This document shows, in pieces, positions 1 through 8,615 of a stretch of DNA of 64,000 nucleotides. The stretch is from Pseudomonas synxantha BG33R. Lineage in GTDB: Bacteria > Pseudomonadota > Gammaproteobacteria > Pseudomonadales > Pseudomonadaceae. Below the pieces are notes generated by a model, which did no database searches, was not told where the DNA came from, and worked only from the letters and a program-made list of their open reading frames with translations. Made by a program: the position numbers and the translations under genes. The stretch's first letter is position 1. Every line of letters starts with the position of its first letter. Location: assembly GCF_000263715.2 (NCBI RefSeq), contig NZ_CM001514.1, forward strand, positions 4,653,674-4,717,673. Reading direction: 5' to 3'.

Positions 1-176
1 GCATGGGCACTGCTTTACGCAGCATCGAAGTGAACTTGACTGACCGCAGCAGCTTCCAATACCCGCTGCTGATCGGCTCCGAAGCGCTGAAACGCTTTGA
101 TGCGCTGGTCGACCCCAGTCTTAAATATGCAGCAGGCAAACCCGCCTGCGTCGCCGACGCTCATACCGCCGAGTAA
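1..176 (+). CDS. C-terminal end of a retropepsin-like (RloA / 'ATP-dependent zinc protease') family protein, partial
   Basis: Only the last 58 codons are inside the window. The frame runs through Asn-Leu-Thr-Asp-Arg and 'YPLLIGSEAL' and stops with TAA at 174-176. This is the end of the small protein family (PF05618, once called ATP-dependent zinc protease, now seen as retropepsin-like aspartic peptidases) that precedes the next two genes in many gammaproteobacteria. The stop lies 5 bases before the next start, so the three genes form one operon. The family call rests on these residues and on gene order. The catalytic part is upstream of the window and cannot be checked. Confidence 0.7.
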   Translation, partial: MGTALRSIEVNLTDRSSFQYPLLIGSEALKRFDALVDPSLKYAAGKPACVADAHTAE

Positions 177-181
177 ACCGA

Positions 182-1714
182 ATGCGCTCTCTGACCCTGC
201 ACCTGAAAATCCTGATCACCTTCCTGGTGGTGCTCGGCATTTCGGTCACCGCCTATCAGATTTTCGTGCTGGGGATCCCCGTGACCGAGGATGCCACCGA
301 CGACTTGTGGAACATCGACGCCAAGGTCGAGTTCGTCGCCAACCCCAAGGACCCGGTCAAGATCCAGATGTTCGTGCCGCCTCTGAGCCGCGACTTCGTC
401 AGCCTTAATGAAAGCTTTATCTCCAACAACTATGGAGTCAGCGTCAACCGCATCGACGGCAACCGCAAGGTCACCTGGTCAGCGCGCCGGGCCAAGGGTA
501 ACCAGACCCTGTATTACCGATTGGTGCTGACCAAGCGTTACAGCGGCGAAAAGATCAAGATCAAGGGCCCGACCTTCCGCGACAGCATCGCCGTGGAAGG
601 CCCGGAAAAAATCGCCGCCGAAGCCTTGCTGGCGCCGATCCGCCAGCACTCGGCCGACGTCGAGACCTTTATCAGCGAAGCCATCAAGCGCACCAACAAC
701 CTCAACGACGACAATGTGAAGCTGCTGCTGGCCGGCGACCCGTCGACGCCGCACAAGGCCAGGATCGTCGAGCTGCTGCTGTCCATTGCCCATGTGCCGG
801 TGGAGAAAGTCCACACCATCCGCCTGGTAGCCGACCAGCCGCAAACCCCGGAGCTGTGGCTGCGCAGCTTCAACGGCAACGACTGGCTGTACTTCAACCC
901 GGAGACCGGTGAACAGGGCCTGCCCGCCGACCGCCTGCTGTGGTGGACCGGCGATGAAAACCTGATCACGGTCGATGGCGGCAAGAAGGCCATGGTGACC
1001 TTCAGCCTCAACAACAGCGAAATGAACGCGATTCGCCTGGCCAAGCTGACCGACGAAAACACCGACGCCAACTTCCTCGAATACTCTCTGTACGGCCTGC
1101 CGCTGCAAACCCAGCAGACCTTCATGATCATGGTGATGATCCCGATTGGCGTGCTGGTGATTCTGATCCTGCGCAACCTGATCGGCCTGCAGACCCTGGG
1201 CACCTTCACTCCGGTGCTGATCGCCCTGGCGTTCCGCGAGACGCAATTGGGCTTCGGCATTGTGCTGTTCACGATTATCACGGCACTGGGGCTGTCACTC
1301 AGGTCGTATCTGGAACATTTGAAACTGCAGATGCTGCCGAGGCTGTCGGTGGTGCTGACCTTCGTGGTGGTGCTGATCGCCGCCATCAGCCTGTTCAGCC
1401 ATAAGCTGGGGCTGGAGCGTGGCTTGTCGGTGGCGCTGTTCCCGATGGTGATCCTGACCATGACCATCGAACGCCTGTCGATTACCTGGGAAGAGCGCGG
1501 CGCCAACCATGCACTGAAAGTGGCGATTGGTACCCTGTTCGCCGCCTCGTTGGCCCACCTCATCATGAGCGTTCCGGAGCTGGTTTACTTCGTGTTCACC
1601 TTCCCGGCGATCCTGCTGATTCTGGTGGGCTTCATGCTGGCCATGGGTCGTTATCGCGGCTATCGCCTCACCGAGCTGGTGCGTTTCAAGGCATTCCTGA
1701 AGGCTGACTCCTGA
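182..1714 (+). CDS. Inactive transglutaminase fused to a 7TM membrane domain
   Basis: The 510-residue protein has one membrane segment near residues 9-29, a mostly periplasmic region up to about residue 310 that corresponds to the inactive transglutaminase fold, and a C-terminal block of several hydrophobic helices from about residue 315 to 500. This layout is the 'inactive transglutaminase fused to 7 transmembrane helices' family. The stop codon overlaps the next start (TGATG), so it is translationally coupled to the ATP-grasp gene. The known family context is protease + this protein + RimK-like ligase, a predicted peptide or amide modification system of poorly known role. I see no Cys-His-Asp triad in the transglutaminase region, in line with the family name. 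Confidence 0.85.
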   Translation: MRSLTLHLKILITFLVVLGISVTAYQIFVLGIPVTEDATDDLWNIDAKVEFVANPKDPVKIQMFVPPLSRDFVSLNESFISNNYGVSVNRIDGNRKVTWSARRAKGNQTLYYRLVLTKRYSGEKIKIKGPTFRDSIAVEGPEKIAAEALLAPIRQHSADVETFISEAIKRTNNLNDDNVKLLLAGDPSTPHKARIVELLLSIAHVPVEKVHTIRLVADQPQTPELWLRSFNGNDWLYFNPETGEQGLPADRLLWWTGDENLITVDGGKKAMVTFSLNNSEMNAIRLAKLTDENTDANFLEYSLYGLPLQTQQTFMIMVMIPIGVLVILILRNLIGLQTLGTFTPVLIALAFRETQLGFGIVLFTIITALGLSLRSYLEHLKLQMLPRLSVVLTFVVVLIAAISLFSHKLGLERGLSVALFPMVILTMTIERLSITWEERGANHALKVAIGTLFAASLAHLIMSVPELVYFVFTFPAILLILVGFMLAMGRYRGYRLTELVRFKAFLKADS

Positions 1715-2700
1715 TGTTTGGCTTCTGGAAAACCTGGAAGGCCCTGGAAGCGCGCGGGATCATGGGCATCAATCGGCGTAACGCCGACTACGTGCTCAAG
1801 TACAACAAACGCAGCCTGTACCCGATTGTGGATGACAAGATCATCACCAAGGAACGGGCGCTGGCCGCCGGTATCCATGTGCCGGAAATGTACGGGGTGA
1901 TCTCCACCGAGAAGGAAATCGACAAGCTCGACGAGATCATCGGTGGGCGCAGCGACTTCGTGATCAAGCCCGCCCAGGGTGCCGGCGGCGACGGCATCCT
2001 GGTAGTGGCCGACCGGTTTGAAGGACGCTATCGCACGGTGTCCGGCAAGATCATCAGCCATGAAGAGATCGAGCACCAGATTTCCAGCATCCTCACTGGC
2101 CTGTATTCACTGGGTGGCCACCGCGACCGGGCGCTGATAGAGTACCGTGTGGTGCCCGACCAGATCTTCAAAAGCATCAGCTACGAGGGTGTGCCGGATA
2201 TTCGCATTATCGTACTGATGGGCTACCCGGTGATGGCCATGCTGCGCTTGCCGACCCGCCAGTCCGGCGGCAAGGCCAACCTGCACCAGGGCGCGATCGG
2301 CGTGGGCGTCGACCTTGCCACTGGCCTGACCCTGCGCGGTACCTGGCTGAACAACATCATCACCAAGCACCCTGACACCACCAATGCGGTCGATGGTGTG
2401 CAACTGCCCAACTGGGACGGTTTCATGCAGCTTGCGGCCGGCTGCTATGAGCTGTGCGGGCTGGGCTATATCGGCGTGGATATGGTACTGGACCAGGAAA
2501 AAGGCCCGCTGATCCTTGAGTTGAACGCACGGCCTGGGCTGAACATCCAGATTGCCAACGACTGCGGCCTGACTTTGCGCACCCATGCGGTGGAAGCGCG
2601 ATTGGAAGAACTCAAAGCTGCCGGCGTGACGGAAACCCCGCAAGAGCGGGTGAAGTTCGTGCAGGAGATGTTTGGGCATATACCGCCCGTGGAAGGCTGA
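1714..2700 (+). CDS. Alpha-L-glutamate ligase-like (RimK-like ATP-grasp) protein
   Basis: The 328-residue protein is an ATP-grasp ligase. 'DFVIKPAQGAGGDGI' near residues 85-100 is the ATP-binding lysine and glycine-rich loop, and 'LILELNARPGL' near residue 270 is the metal-binding Glu/Asn end of the active site. RimK relatives join glutamate or another amino acid to a carboxylate on a peptide or protein. The substrate of this subfamily is not established. It is the third gene of the operon and overlaps its upstream neighbour by one base. The membrane partner suggests that the modified product or its peptide is handled at the inner membrane; that is inference. Confidence 0.88.
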   Translation: MFGFWKTWKALEARGIMGINRRNADYVLKYNKRSLYPIVDDKIITKERALAAGIHVPEMYGVISTEKEIDKLDEIIGGRSDFVIKPAQGAGGDGILVVADRFEGRYRTVSGKIISHEEIEHQISSILTGLYSLGGHRDRALIEYRVVPDQIFKSISYEGVPDIRIIVLMGYPVMAMLRLPTRQSGGKANLHQGAIGVGVDLATGLTLRGTWLNNIITKHPDTTNAVDGVQLPNWDGFMQLAAGCYELCGLGYIGVDMVLDQEKGPLILELNARPGLNIQIANDCGLTLRTHAVEARLEELKAAGVTETPQERVKFVQEMFGHIPPVEG

Positions 2701-2730
2701 TCCGGTCTTCAAACTGTCTATCCCCTACAT

Positions 2731-2757
2731 CCCCTCTAGGAGCAAATCCTACAGGGG
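2731..2757. repeat. Single short hairpin, REP-like
   Basis: An imperfect inverted repeat CCCCTcTAGGA / TCCTAcAGGGG surrounds the loop GCAAA. It is between the RimK-like gene and pabB. The 'TAGGAGCAAATCCTA' core resembles a less common Pseudomonas REP variant. It has no T-run, so a terminator role is uncertain. Confidence 0.45.
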
Positions 2758-2801
2758 ACTACAATCCCCCTCCCCCGCGCCATTGGCTGATCCAACCCCG
2801 C

Positions 2802-4145
2802 ATGTTGACCTGCTCCGTACACCCATTGCCCTACCGGGCCAACCCCGCCGAGTATTTTGCGGCGATTCGCCATGCTCCAGGCGCGGTACTGCTCGACAGC
2901 GGCCGGCCGACGGCTGATCGCGGCCGGTATGACCTGCTCAGTGCCTGGCCCGAAGCGAAATTGACGGTAGGGCCGGACGAAAGCGGCGGTGATTTCCTGC
3001 AACGCTTGCGGAAAAACCTCGCGCGATTGGGTGAAGCCGCAATCCCCGCCGATTTACAGTTGCCGTTCGCCGGAGGCTTGATCGGCTACCTGAGCTACGA
3101 CTTCGGCCGGCACCTTGAGAACATGCCGCACCTGGCAGTGGATGACCTGCACCTGCCAGACGCGCGCTTCGGGCTGTACGCCTGGGCGCTGATCAGCGAC
3201 CACCAGGCCCGGAGCAGCCAACTGGTGTTTCATCCCACGCTGGCCGATAGCGAACGACAACGGTTGATCGCGCTGTTCAGCCACGGGACTGTCGACACCT
3301 CTGCGACGTTCAAACTCCAGGGCCCGATGGCACCCGACCTCACCGCAGAGGCCTACCGCCAAGCCATCGCGCGTATCCAGGATTACATCCAGGCCGGCGA
3401 CTGCTATCAGGTCAACTTTGCCCAGCGCTTTCGCGCACCCTGCATGGGGGATCCCTGGGCAGCCTATTGCGCCCTGCGCGAAGCCTGCCCCACGCCGTTT
3501 TCCGGGTTCCAGAGCTTGCCCGATGACGGTGCGGTACTGAGCCTGTCACCGGAACGCTTTGTGCGCATCAGCGAACGCCAGGTCGAGACCCGCCCGATCA
3601 AGGGCACCCGCCCTCGCGGCGTAACACCTGCAGAAGACGCCGCCAACGCCGCCGAATTGCTCGCCAGCCCCAAGGATCGCGCAGAAAACCTGATGATCGT
3701 CGACCTGCTGCGCAACGATCTCGGTCGCAATTGCCGCATCGGCTCGGTGAAAGTGCCGGAACTGTTCAGCCTGGAAAGCTACCCCAACGTGCACCACCTG
3801 GTGAGCAGTGTCACAGGTGTACTGGCCGACGACAAAGACGCCCTCGACCTGATCGCCGGCAGCTTCCCCGGCGGCTCCATCACCGGCGCGCCGAAGATCC
3901 GCGCGATGCAGATCATCGACGAGCTTGAGCCCACCCGCCGCGGGCTGTACTGCGGCTCGCTGGTGTACCTGGACGTGCGCGGCGAGATGGACAGCTCCAT
4001 CGCCATCCGCAGTTTGCTGGTCAAGGACGGGCAGGTGTGTTGCTGGGGTGGCGGTGGGATTGTGGCGGATTCGCAGTGGCAGGCGGAGTATCAGGAGTCG
4101 CTGACGAAGGTGCGGGTGTTGTTACAGACATTGGAAGGTTTGTAG
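2802..4145 (+). CDS. pabB: Aminodeoxychorismate synthase component I
   Basis: The enzyme aminates chorismate to 4-amino-4-deoxychorismate in folate synthesis, using ammonia from the PabA glutaminase. The 447-residue length fits. The chorismate-binding half (about residues 185-445) has 'YQVNFAQRF', 'LSLSPERFV', 'PIKGTRPRG' with the Lys at residue 267 that marks PabB rather than anthranilate synthase (which has PIAGT), 'PGGSITGAPK' and 'RRGLYCGS'. The N-terminal half is the usual TrpE-like domain with 'GGLIGYLSYDFGR'. It stands alone with REP-type repeats after the stop. The partner lyase pabC is far away in this window at 61012-61827. Confidence 0.96.
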   Translation: MLTCSVHPLPYRANPAEYFAAIRHAPGAVLLDSGRPTADRGRYDLLSAWPEAKLTVGPDESGGDFLQRLRKNLARLGEAAIPADLQLPFAGGLIGYLSYDFGRHLENMPHLAVDDLHLPDARFGLYAWALISDHQARSSQLVFHPTLADSERQRLIALFSHGTVDTSATFKLQGPMAPDLTAEAYRQAIARIQDYIQAGDCYQVNFAQRFRAPCMGDPWAAYCALREACPTPFSGFQSLPDDGAVLSLSPERFVRISERQVETRPIKGTRPRGVTPAEDAANAAELLASPKDRAENLMIVDLLRNDLGRNCRIGSVKVPELFSLESYPNVHHLVSSVTGVLADDKDALDLIAGSFPGGSITGAPKIRAMQIIDELEPTRRGLYCGSLVYLDVRGEMDSSIAIRSLLVKDGQVCCWGGGGIVADSQWQAEYQESLTKVRVLLQTLEGL

Positions 4146-4160
4146 GGCCTGTACCGGCCC

Positions 4161-4233
4161 TATCGGGGGCAAGCCCCCTCCCACCTTCGACCGCGCCGCG
4201 ATCAAAGGTGGGAGCTGGCTTGCCTGCGATGGG
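4161..4233. repeat. REP pair, outward orientation
   Basis: An antisense core (ATCGGGGGCAAGCCCCCTCC) is followed by a sense core of the other variant (GTGGGAGCTGGCTTGCCTGC). The pair mixes the two core types and faces the opposite way to the other pairs in the window. It lies between the convergent pabB and thrH genes. Confidence 0.8.
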
Positions 4234-4255
4234 GCAATCAGTCGCGCCGCATAAC

Positions 4256-4873
4256 TTACAGGCTCAACTGCCGATTCGACGCCTTGATAAACTCTTTCTT
4301 CAAGTCTTCAAAGGTGTGCACCGCCGGGAACTGCGGGAATTCGCGAATCACATTCTCCGGCGCATGGAACAGGATCCCACGATCAGCTTCACCCAGCATG
4401 GTGGTGTCGTTGTACGAGTCACCGGCAGCGATCACGCGGTAGTAGAGGCTTTTGAATGCCAATACCGACTGGCGCTTGGGGTCTTTCTGGCGCAACTGGT
4501 AGCTCACCACCCGATCATTTTCATCAGTGATCAAGCGGTGGCACAGCAAGGTCGGGAAACCCAGCTGGCGCATCAGCGGTTGGGAGAATTCGTAGAAAGT
4601 GTCGGACAGGATGACCACCTGGAAGCGTTCGCGCAGCCAGTTGACGAACTCGACGGCCCCGTCCAACGGTTTGAGCGTAGCAATCACCGCCTGGATATCG
4701 GCCAGTTTGAGCCCGTGTTCGTCGAGAATGCGCAGGCGCTGCTGCATCAGCACGTCATAATCGGGAATGTCGCGGGTGGTGGCGCGCAGGGATTCAATAC
4801 CGGTTTTTTCGGCGAAGGCGATCCAGATTTCCGGAACCAGCACCCCTTCCAGGTCAAGACAGGCAATTTCCAC
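4256..4873 (-). CDS. thrH: Bifunctional phosphoserine phosphatase / homoserine phosphotransferase
   Basis: ThrH is a HAD-superfamily enzyme of Pseudomonas that dephosphorylates phosphoserine and can pass the phosphate to homoserine, feeding threonine synthesis. The chosen GTG start at 4873 gives 205 residues, the usual ThrH length, beginning 'MEIACLDLEGVLVPE' with the HAD nucleophile Asp7. A GGAG ribosome site lies 6 bases before this GTG. The longer frame from 4909 would add 12 residues with no family support. 'AAGDSYNDTTML' near residue 150 is the HAD Mg-binding motif. It is a single gene, convergent with pabB and divergent from cysH. Confidence 0.95.
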   Translation of the reverse strand: MEIACLDLEGVLVPEIWIAFAEKTGIESLRATTRDIPDYDVLMQQRLRILDEHGLKLADIQAVIATLKPLDGAVEFVNWLRERFQVVILSDTFYEFSQPLMRQLGFPTLLCHRLITDENDRVVSYQLRQKDPKRQSVLAFKSLYYRVIAAGDSYNDTTMLGEADRGILFHAPENVIREFPQFPAVHTFEDLKKEFIKASNRQLSL

Positions 4874-5021
4874 AAGACACTCCATTGGATTTATTAGTTG
4901 AGCGGGCAAAAGGACTGCCGAACTCTAGCGACTCAAGCACGCCGCCGCAACGCACGGCAGATTTTGATACCATCGCCGCCTATAGAGCGCTCAGCGCCAC
5001 TGACCTGTAGGAACCGTCCTG

Positions 5022-5756
5022 ATGAACCAAGCCTTCGACGTCGCTGAACTCGCCGCGACTTATGCCAACAAGTCTGCCCAGGATATTCTCAAGCTGGCGT
5101 TCAGCCAGTTCGGCGATGACCTGTGGATTTCCTTCAGCGGTGCCGAGGATGTGGTGCTGGTGGACATGGCCTGGAAGCTGAACAAGAACGTCAAGGTATT
5201 CAGCCTTGACACTGGCCGTCTGCACCCGGAAACCTACCGGTTTATCGAGCAGGTCCGTGAGTTCTACAAGATCGATATCGAACTGATCTCGCCGGACCAG
5301 AGCAAGCTGGAACCCTTCGTCAAGGAAAAGGGCCTGTTCAGCTTCTATAAGGACGGCCATGGCGAATGCTGCGGCATCCGCAAGATCGAACCGCTGCGCC
5401 GCAAGCTCGCCGGTGTGAGTGCCTGGGCCACCGGCCAGCGCCGCGACCAGAGCCCCGGCACCCGCAGCCAGGTGGCTGCGCTGGAAATCGACACGGCTTT
5501 CTCCACCCCGGAACGTACCCTGTACAAGTTCAACCCGCTGGCGCAGATGACCAGCGAAGAGGTGTGGGGTTATATCCGCATGTTGGAGTTGCCTTACAAC
5601 AGCCTGCATGAGCGCGGCTTTATCAGCATCGGCTGCGAGCCCTGCACCCGCCCGGTATTGCCTAACCAGCATGAGCGCGAAGGCCGCTGGTGGTGGGAAG
5701 AAGCCACGCAGAAGGAATGCGGGCTGCATGCGGGGAATATCATCAGCAAGGCCTGA
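5022..5756 (+). CDS. cysH: Adenylyl-sulfate (APS) reductase, 4Fe-4S type
   Basis: It reduces adenylyl sulfate to sulfite with thioredoxin in assimilatory sulfur metabolism. The 244-residue protein has the P-loop-like '[10 protein letters not shown]' near residue 37-46, the cluster-binding pair Cys116-Cys117 in 'GECCGIRK', the second pair Cys205/Cys208 in 'GCEPCTRP', and the catalytic Cys233 in 'KECGLH' near the C-terminus. The Cys-Cys...Cys-x-x-Cys pattern shows the iron-sulfur APS-using form found in Pseudomonas rather than the enterobacterial PAPS reductase. The gene is monocistronic and followed by a REP pair. Confidence 0.96.
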   Translation: MNQAFDVAELAATYANKSAQDILKLAFSQFGDDLWISFSGAEDVVLVDMAWKLNKNVKVFSLDTGRLHPETYRFIEQVREFYKIDIELISPDQSKLEPFVKEKGLFSFYKDGHGECCGIRKIEPLRRKLAGVSAWATGQRRDQSPGTRSQVAALEIDTAFSTPERTLYKFNPLAQMTSEEVWGYIRMLELPYNSLHERGFISIGCEPCTRPVLPNQHEREGRWWWEEATQKECGLHAGNIISKA

Positions 5757-5782
5757 GGCCAGAAAGTTGATGCGGTAAAAAA

Positions 5783-5871
5783 TGTGGGAGGGGGCTTGCT
5801 CCCGATAGCGGTGGGTCAGCCACAGATTTGCTGGCTGACACACCGCTATCGGGAGCAAGCCCCCTCCCACA
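5783..5871. repeat. REP pair (inward facing)
   Basis: A sense core TGTGGGAGGGGGCTTGCTCC at 5783 and its inverted copy ending at 5871 enclose about 40 bases, which contain the secondary repeat 'TAGCGGTG...CACCGCTA'. It is the typical REPIN arrangement in the 3' region of cysH. Confidence 0.9.
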
Positions 5872-6230
5872 CTTGTTTTGTGTATAGCTTAAAAATGTAC
5901 ACAACTATGTAACTATCGGTGCCATTTTTGTGTGCAGCTTAAGCTTCAGCGCACCAAAACGTAACATCCCTCTTTGTTGATTTACTCGTATACGAATTTC
6001 GCCATTCCCGATTAAAAAATAAATACCTGTTCAAGCGGTCAACTTATATTGCTTGTAATTCAGCAATTTATTTAACACTCCTATAAAACGAAATTAACAC
6101 TGCTTTTCATATATTGAAAACTGGCACGCATGTGGCTTAGTGAAAAGTACGCTTTGTATACAATCAATACAAAACCTACATACACTTTGCCATCCGCCGC
6201 TTTGCTGCCGATGCGCTGGAGCCTGCCGGA
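5872..6230. promoter_or_regulatory. AT-rich control region of the NCS1-racemase operon with two 10-bp palindromes
   Basis: This 359-base stretch is far more AT-rich than its surroundings and holds no gene I can support. It contains the perfect palindromes TCGTATACGA at 5986-5995 and TTGTATACAA at 6154-6163. Both share the GTATAC centre and look like operators of a GntR-family dimer. The second site lies about 70 bases before the transporter start. No GntR gene is adjacent, so the regulator is unknown. Confidence 0.45.
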
Positions 6231-7760
6231 ATGCGTACAAGTCTTTCGAGCAATATCGCGCTGGATCTGCCCTCCTCCACCCTCCACCCCGAGGCTGCAA
6301 GCCCCGGCCCACTGGTCCTCAGCCCGCGCCTGCACAACAAGGACCTGGCCCCCACCAAAATCGAGGGCCGACGCTGGGGGCGCTATAGCATCTTTGCGCT
6401 GTGGACCAATGACGTGCACAACATCGCCAACTATTCGTTTGCCATCGGCTTATATGCATTGGGCTTGGGCGGCTGGCAAATATTGCTGTCCCTGGGGATC
6501 GGCGCGGCGCTGGTGTACTTCTTCATGAACTTGTCGGGGTACATGGGACAGAAGACCGGTGTGCCGTTTCCCGTGATCAGCCGCATCAGTTTCGGTATCC
6601 ATGGGGCGCAGATTCCAGCATTGATCCGGGCGGTGATTGCGATTGCCTGGTTTGGTATCCAGACGTACCTGGCATCGGTGGTTTTCCGCGTATTGCTGAC
6701 GGCGATTCATCCGGGTTTTGCCGATTATGACCACAACTCGATCCTGGGCCTGTCGAGCCTGGGCTGGGCATGTTTTGTCGCGATCTGGCTGGTGCAGTTG
6801 GTGATCCTCGCCTATGGCATGGAAATGGTACGCCGCTATGAGGGCTTCGCCGGGCCGGTGATTTTGCTCACGGTGGCTGCGTTGGCCGGCTGGATGTACT
6901 TCCAGGCGGGCGGACATATCGCCTGGTCGATCCGTGAACCGCTGAGCGGCGGCGAGATGTGGCGCAATATCTTTGCCGGTGGCGCGCTGTGGCTGGCGAT
7001 CTACGGCACCTTGATCCTCAACTTTTGCGACTTCGCCCGCTCTTCGCCCTGCCGCAGGACCATCCAGGTCGGCAATTTCTGGGGCCTGCCGGTGAATATC
7101 CTGGTGTTTGCCGCCATTACCGTGCTGCTGTGCGGCGGCCAGTTCCAGCTCAATGGCCGAGTGATCGAGAGCCCGACCGAAATCATCGCGGCAATCCCCA
7201 ATACCTTCTTCCTGGTGCTCGGTTGCCTGGCCTTCCTGATCGTTACCGTGGCGGTGAACATCATGGCCAACTTCGTCGCCCCGGCCTTTGTGCTGAGCAA
7301 CCTGGCGCCCAAGTACCTGAACTTTCGCCGCGCCGGGTTGATCAGCGCCTTCGTGGCGGTGCTGATACTGCCGTGGAATCTCTACAACAGCCCGCTGGTG
7401 ATTGTGTACTTCCTTTCTGGCCTGGGCGCGCTGCTGGGGCCGTTGTACGGGGTGATCATGGTCGATTACTGGCTGATCCGTAAAAGCCGGGTGGACGTGC
7501 CGCAGCTGTATAGCGAAGACCCCAATGGCGTTTATTACTACAGCCGGGGGGTGAATATGCGCGCCGTGGCGGCGTTTATTCCTGCCGCAGTGATCGCGAT
7601 CCTGCTGGCGCTGTTGCCAGGGTTTGCCAGCGTTTCACCGTTTTCCTGGCTGTTCGGCGCCGGCATCGCAGGGTTGCTGTACCTGCTGATCGCCAAGCGT
7701 CAGCCGGTTTACGCCGATGTCAGCGGCGAAAGCATTGCCGTCGATAACGTCAGTCATTGA
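6231..7760 (+). CDS. NCS1-family nucleobase/hydantoin:cation symporter
   Basis: The 509-residue membrane protein has about 12 hydrophobic helices and the NCS1 signatures 'RRWGRYSIFALWTNDVHNIANYSFAIG' (split across residues 45-72) and 'YWLIRKSRVDVPQLY' near the end. This is the Mhp1/PucI branch, which imports hydantoins, allantoin, uracil or related rings with Na+ or H+. The hydantoin-racemase-like gene 13 bases downstream points to a hydantoin or allantoin derivative as the substrate. The ATG at 6231 has GGAG about 9 bases upstream. The substrate itself cannot be read from sequence. Confidence 0.88.
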   Translation: MRTSLSSNIALDLPSSTLHPEAASPGPLVLSPRLHNKDLAPTKIEGRRWGRYSIFALWTNDVHNIANYSFAIGLYALGLGGWQILLSLGIGAALVYFFMNLSGYMGQKTGVPFPVISRISFGIHGAQIPALIRAVIAIAWFGIQTYLASVVFRVLLTAIHPGFADYDHNSILGLSSLGWACFVAIWLVQLVILAYGMEMVRRYEGFAGPVILLTVAALAGWMYFQAGGHIAWSIREPLSGGEMWRNIFAGGALWLAIYGTLILNFCDFARSSPCRRTIQVGNFWGLPVNILVFAAITVLLCGGQFQLNGRVIESPTEIIAAIPNTFFLVLGCLAFLIVTVAVNIMANFVAPAFVLSNLAPKYLNFRRAGLISAFVAVLILPWNLYNSPLVIVYFLSGLGALLGPLYGVIMVDYWLIRKSRVDVPQLYSEDPNGVYYYSRGVNMRAVAAFIPAAVIAILLALLPGFASVSPFSWLFGAGIAGLLYLLIAKRQPVYADVSGESIAVDNVSH

Positions 7761-7773
7761 ATAGGGACATTTC

Positions 7774-8502
7774 ATGCGCATCCTCGTCGTCAACGTCAAC
7801 ACCACTGAATCGATCACCGACACCATCGCTCAGCAAGCGCGGGCCGTGGCGTCACCGGGCACCGAGATAGTCGGCCTCACGCCCTACTTCGGCGCCGAGT
7901 CAGTGGAGGGCAATTTTGAAAGTTACCTGGCGGCCATCGCCGTCATGGACCGGGTCATGGCCTACGACCAGCCGTTTGATGCGGTGATCCAGGCCGGCTA
8001 TGGCGAGCATGGCCGTGAAGGCTTGCAGGAATTACTCAATGTGCCGGTGGTTGATATCACCGAAGCGGCGGCCAGCACCGCGATGTTCCTGGGGCATGCC
8101 TACTCGGTGGTCACAACCCTGGACCGCACCGTGCCACTGATTGAAGACCGACTGAAACTCGCCGGCCTGTACCAGCGCTGTGCTTCGGTGCGCGCCAGCG
8201 GCATGGCGGTGCTGGAGCTGGAAGCAGACCCGCTGGCCGCTATGGAGGCCATTGTGCAGCAGGCGGAACTGGCGATTCACGACGACAAGGCCGAAGTGAT
8301 CTGCCTGGGCTGCGGCGGCATGGCCGGGCTGGATGAGCAGATTCGCAAACGCACCGGAGTGCCGGTGGTGGACGGGGTGACGGCGGCGGTGATGGTTGCC
8401 GAATCGTTGGTGAGGTTGGGGTTGTCGACATCCAAAGTCAGGACGTATGCGCAGCCAAGACCCAAGAAGATCATTGGTTGGCCCGGCAAGTTCGGCCACT
8501 GA
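7774..8502 (+). CDS. Asp/Glu/hydantoin racemase family protein lacking the first catalytic cysteine
   Basis: The 242-residue protein aligns with hydantoin and allantoin racemases along its length: 'MRILVVNVNTTESIT' at the start, 'VPVVDITEAA' near residue 90, 'VICLGCGGMAGL' near residue 170 and a closing 'Pro-Val-Val-Asp-Gly' region. Enzymes of this family use two cysteines. The second is present in 'LGCGGM', but at the first site ('ACFGD' in known hydantoin racemases) this protein reads 'AGYGE', placing Gly75 where Cys is expected. It may be a single-cysteine isomerase, a lyase or hydrolase of the same fold, or a non-racemase. It is in an operon with the NCS1 transporter. Confidence 0.82.
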   Translation: MRILVVNVNTTESITDTIAQQARAVASPGTEIVGLTPYFGAESVEGNFESYLAAIAVMDRVMAYDQPFDAVIQAGYGEHGREGLQELLNVPVVDITEAAASTAMFLGHAYSVVTTLDRTVPLIEDRLKLAGLYQRCASVRASGMAVLELEADPLAAMEAIVQQAELAIHDDKAEVICLGCGGMAGLDEQIRKRTGVPVVDGVTAAVMVAESLVRLGLSTSKVRTYAQPRPKKIIGWPGKFGH

Positions 8503-8510
8503 AGATCAAA

Positions 8511-8599
8511 TGTGGGAGGGGGCTTGCTCCCGATAGCGGTGTATCAGCCAGCTTATCTATAGCTGGCCCACCGCAATCGGGAGCAAGCCCCCTCCCACA
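8511..8599. repeat. REP pair (inward facing)
   Basis: The sense core TGTGGGAGGGGGCTTGCTCC at 8511 and its inverted copy ending at 8599 flank about 40 bases. The pair lies between the convergent racemase gene and the LysR pseudogene, and may also act as a bidirectional stop. Confidence 0.9.
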
Positions 8600-8615
8600 T
8601 TTTGATCACAAGGTT

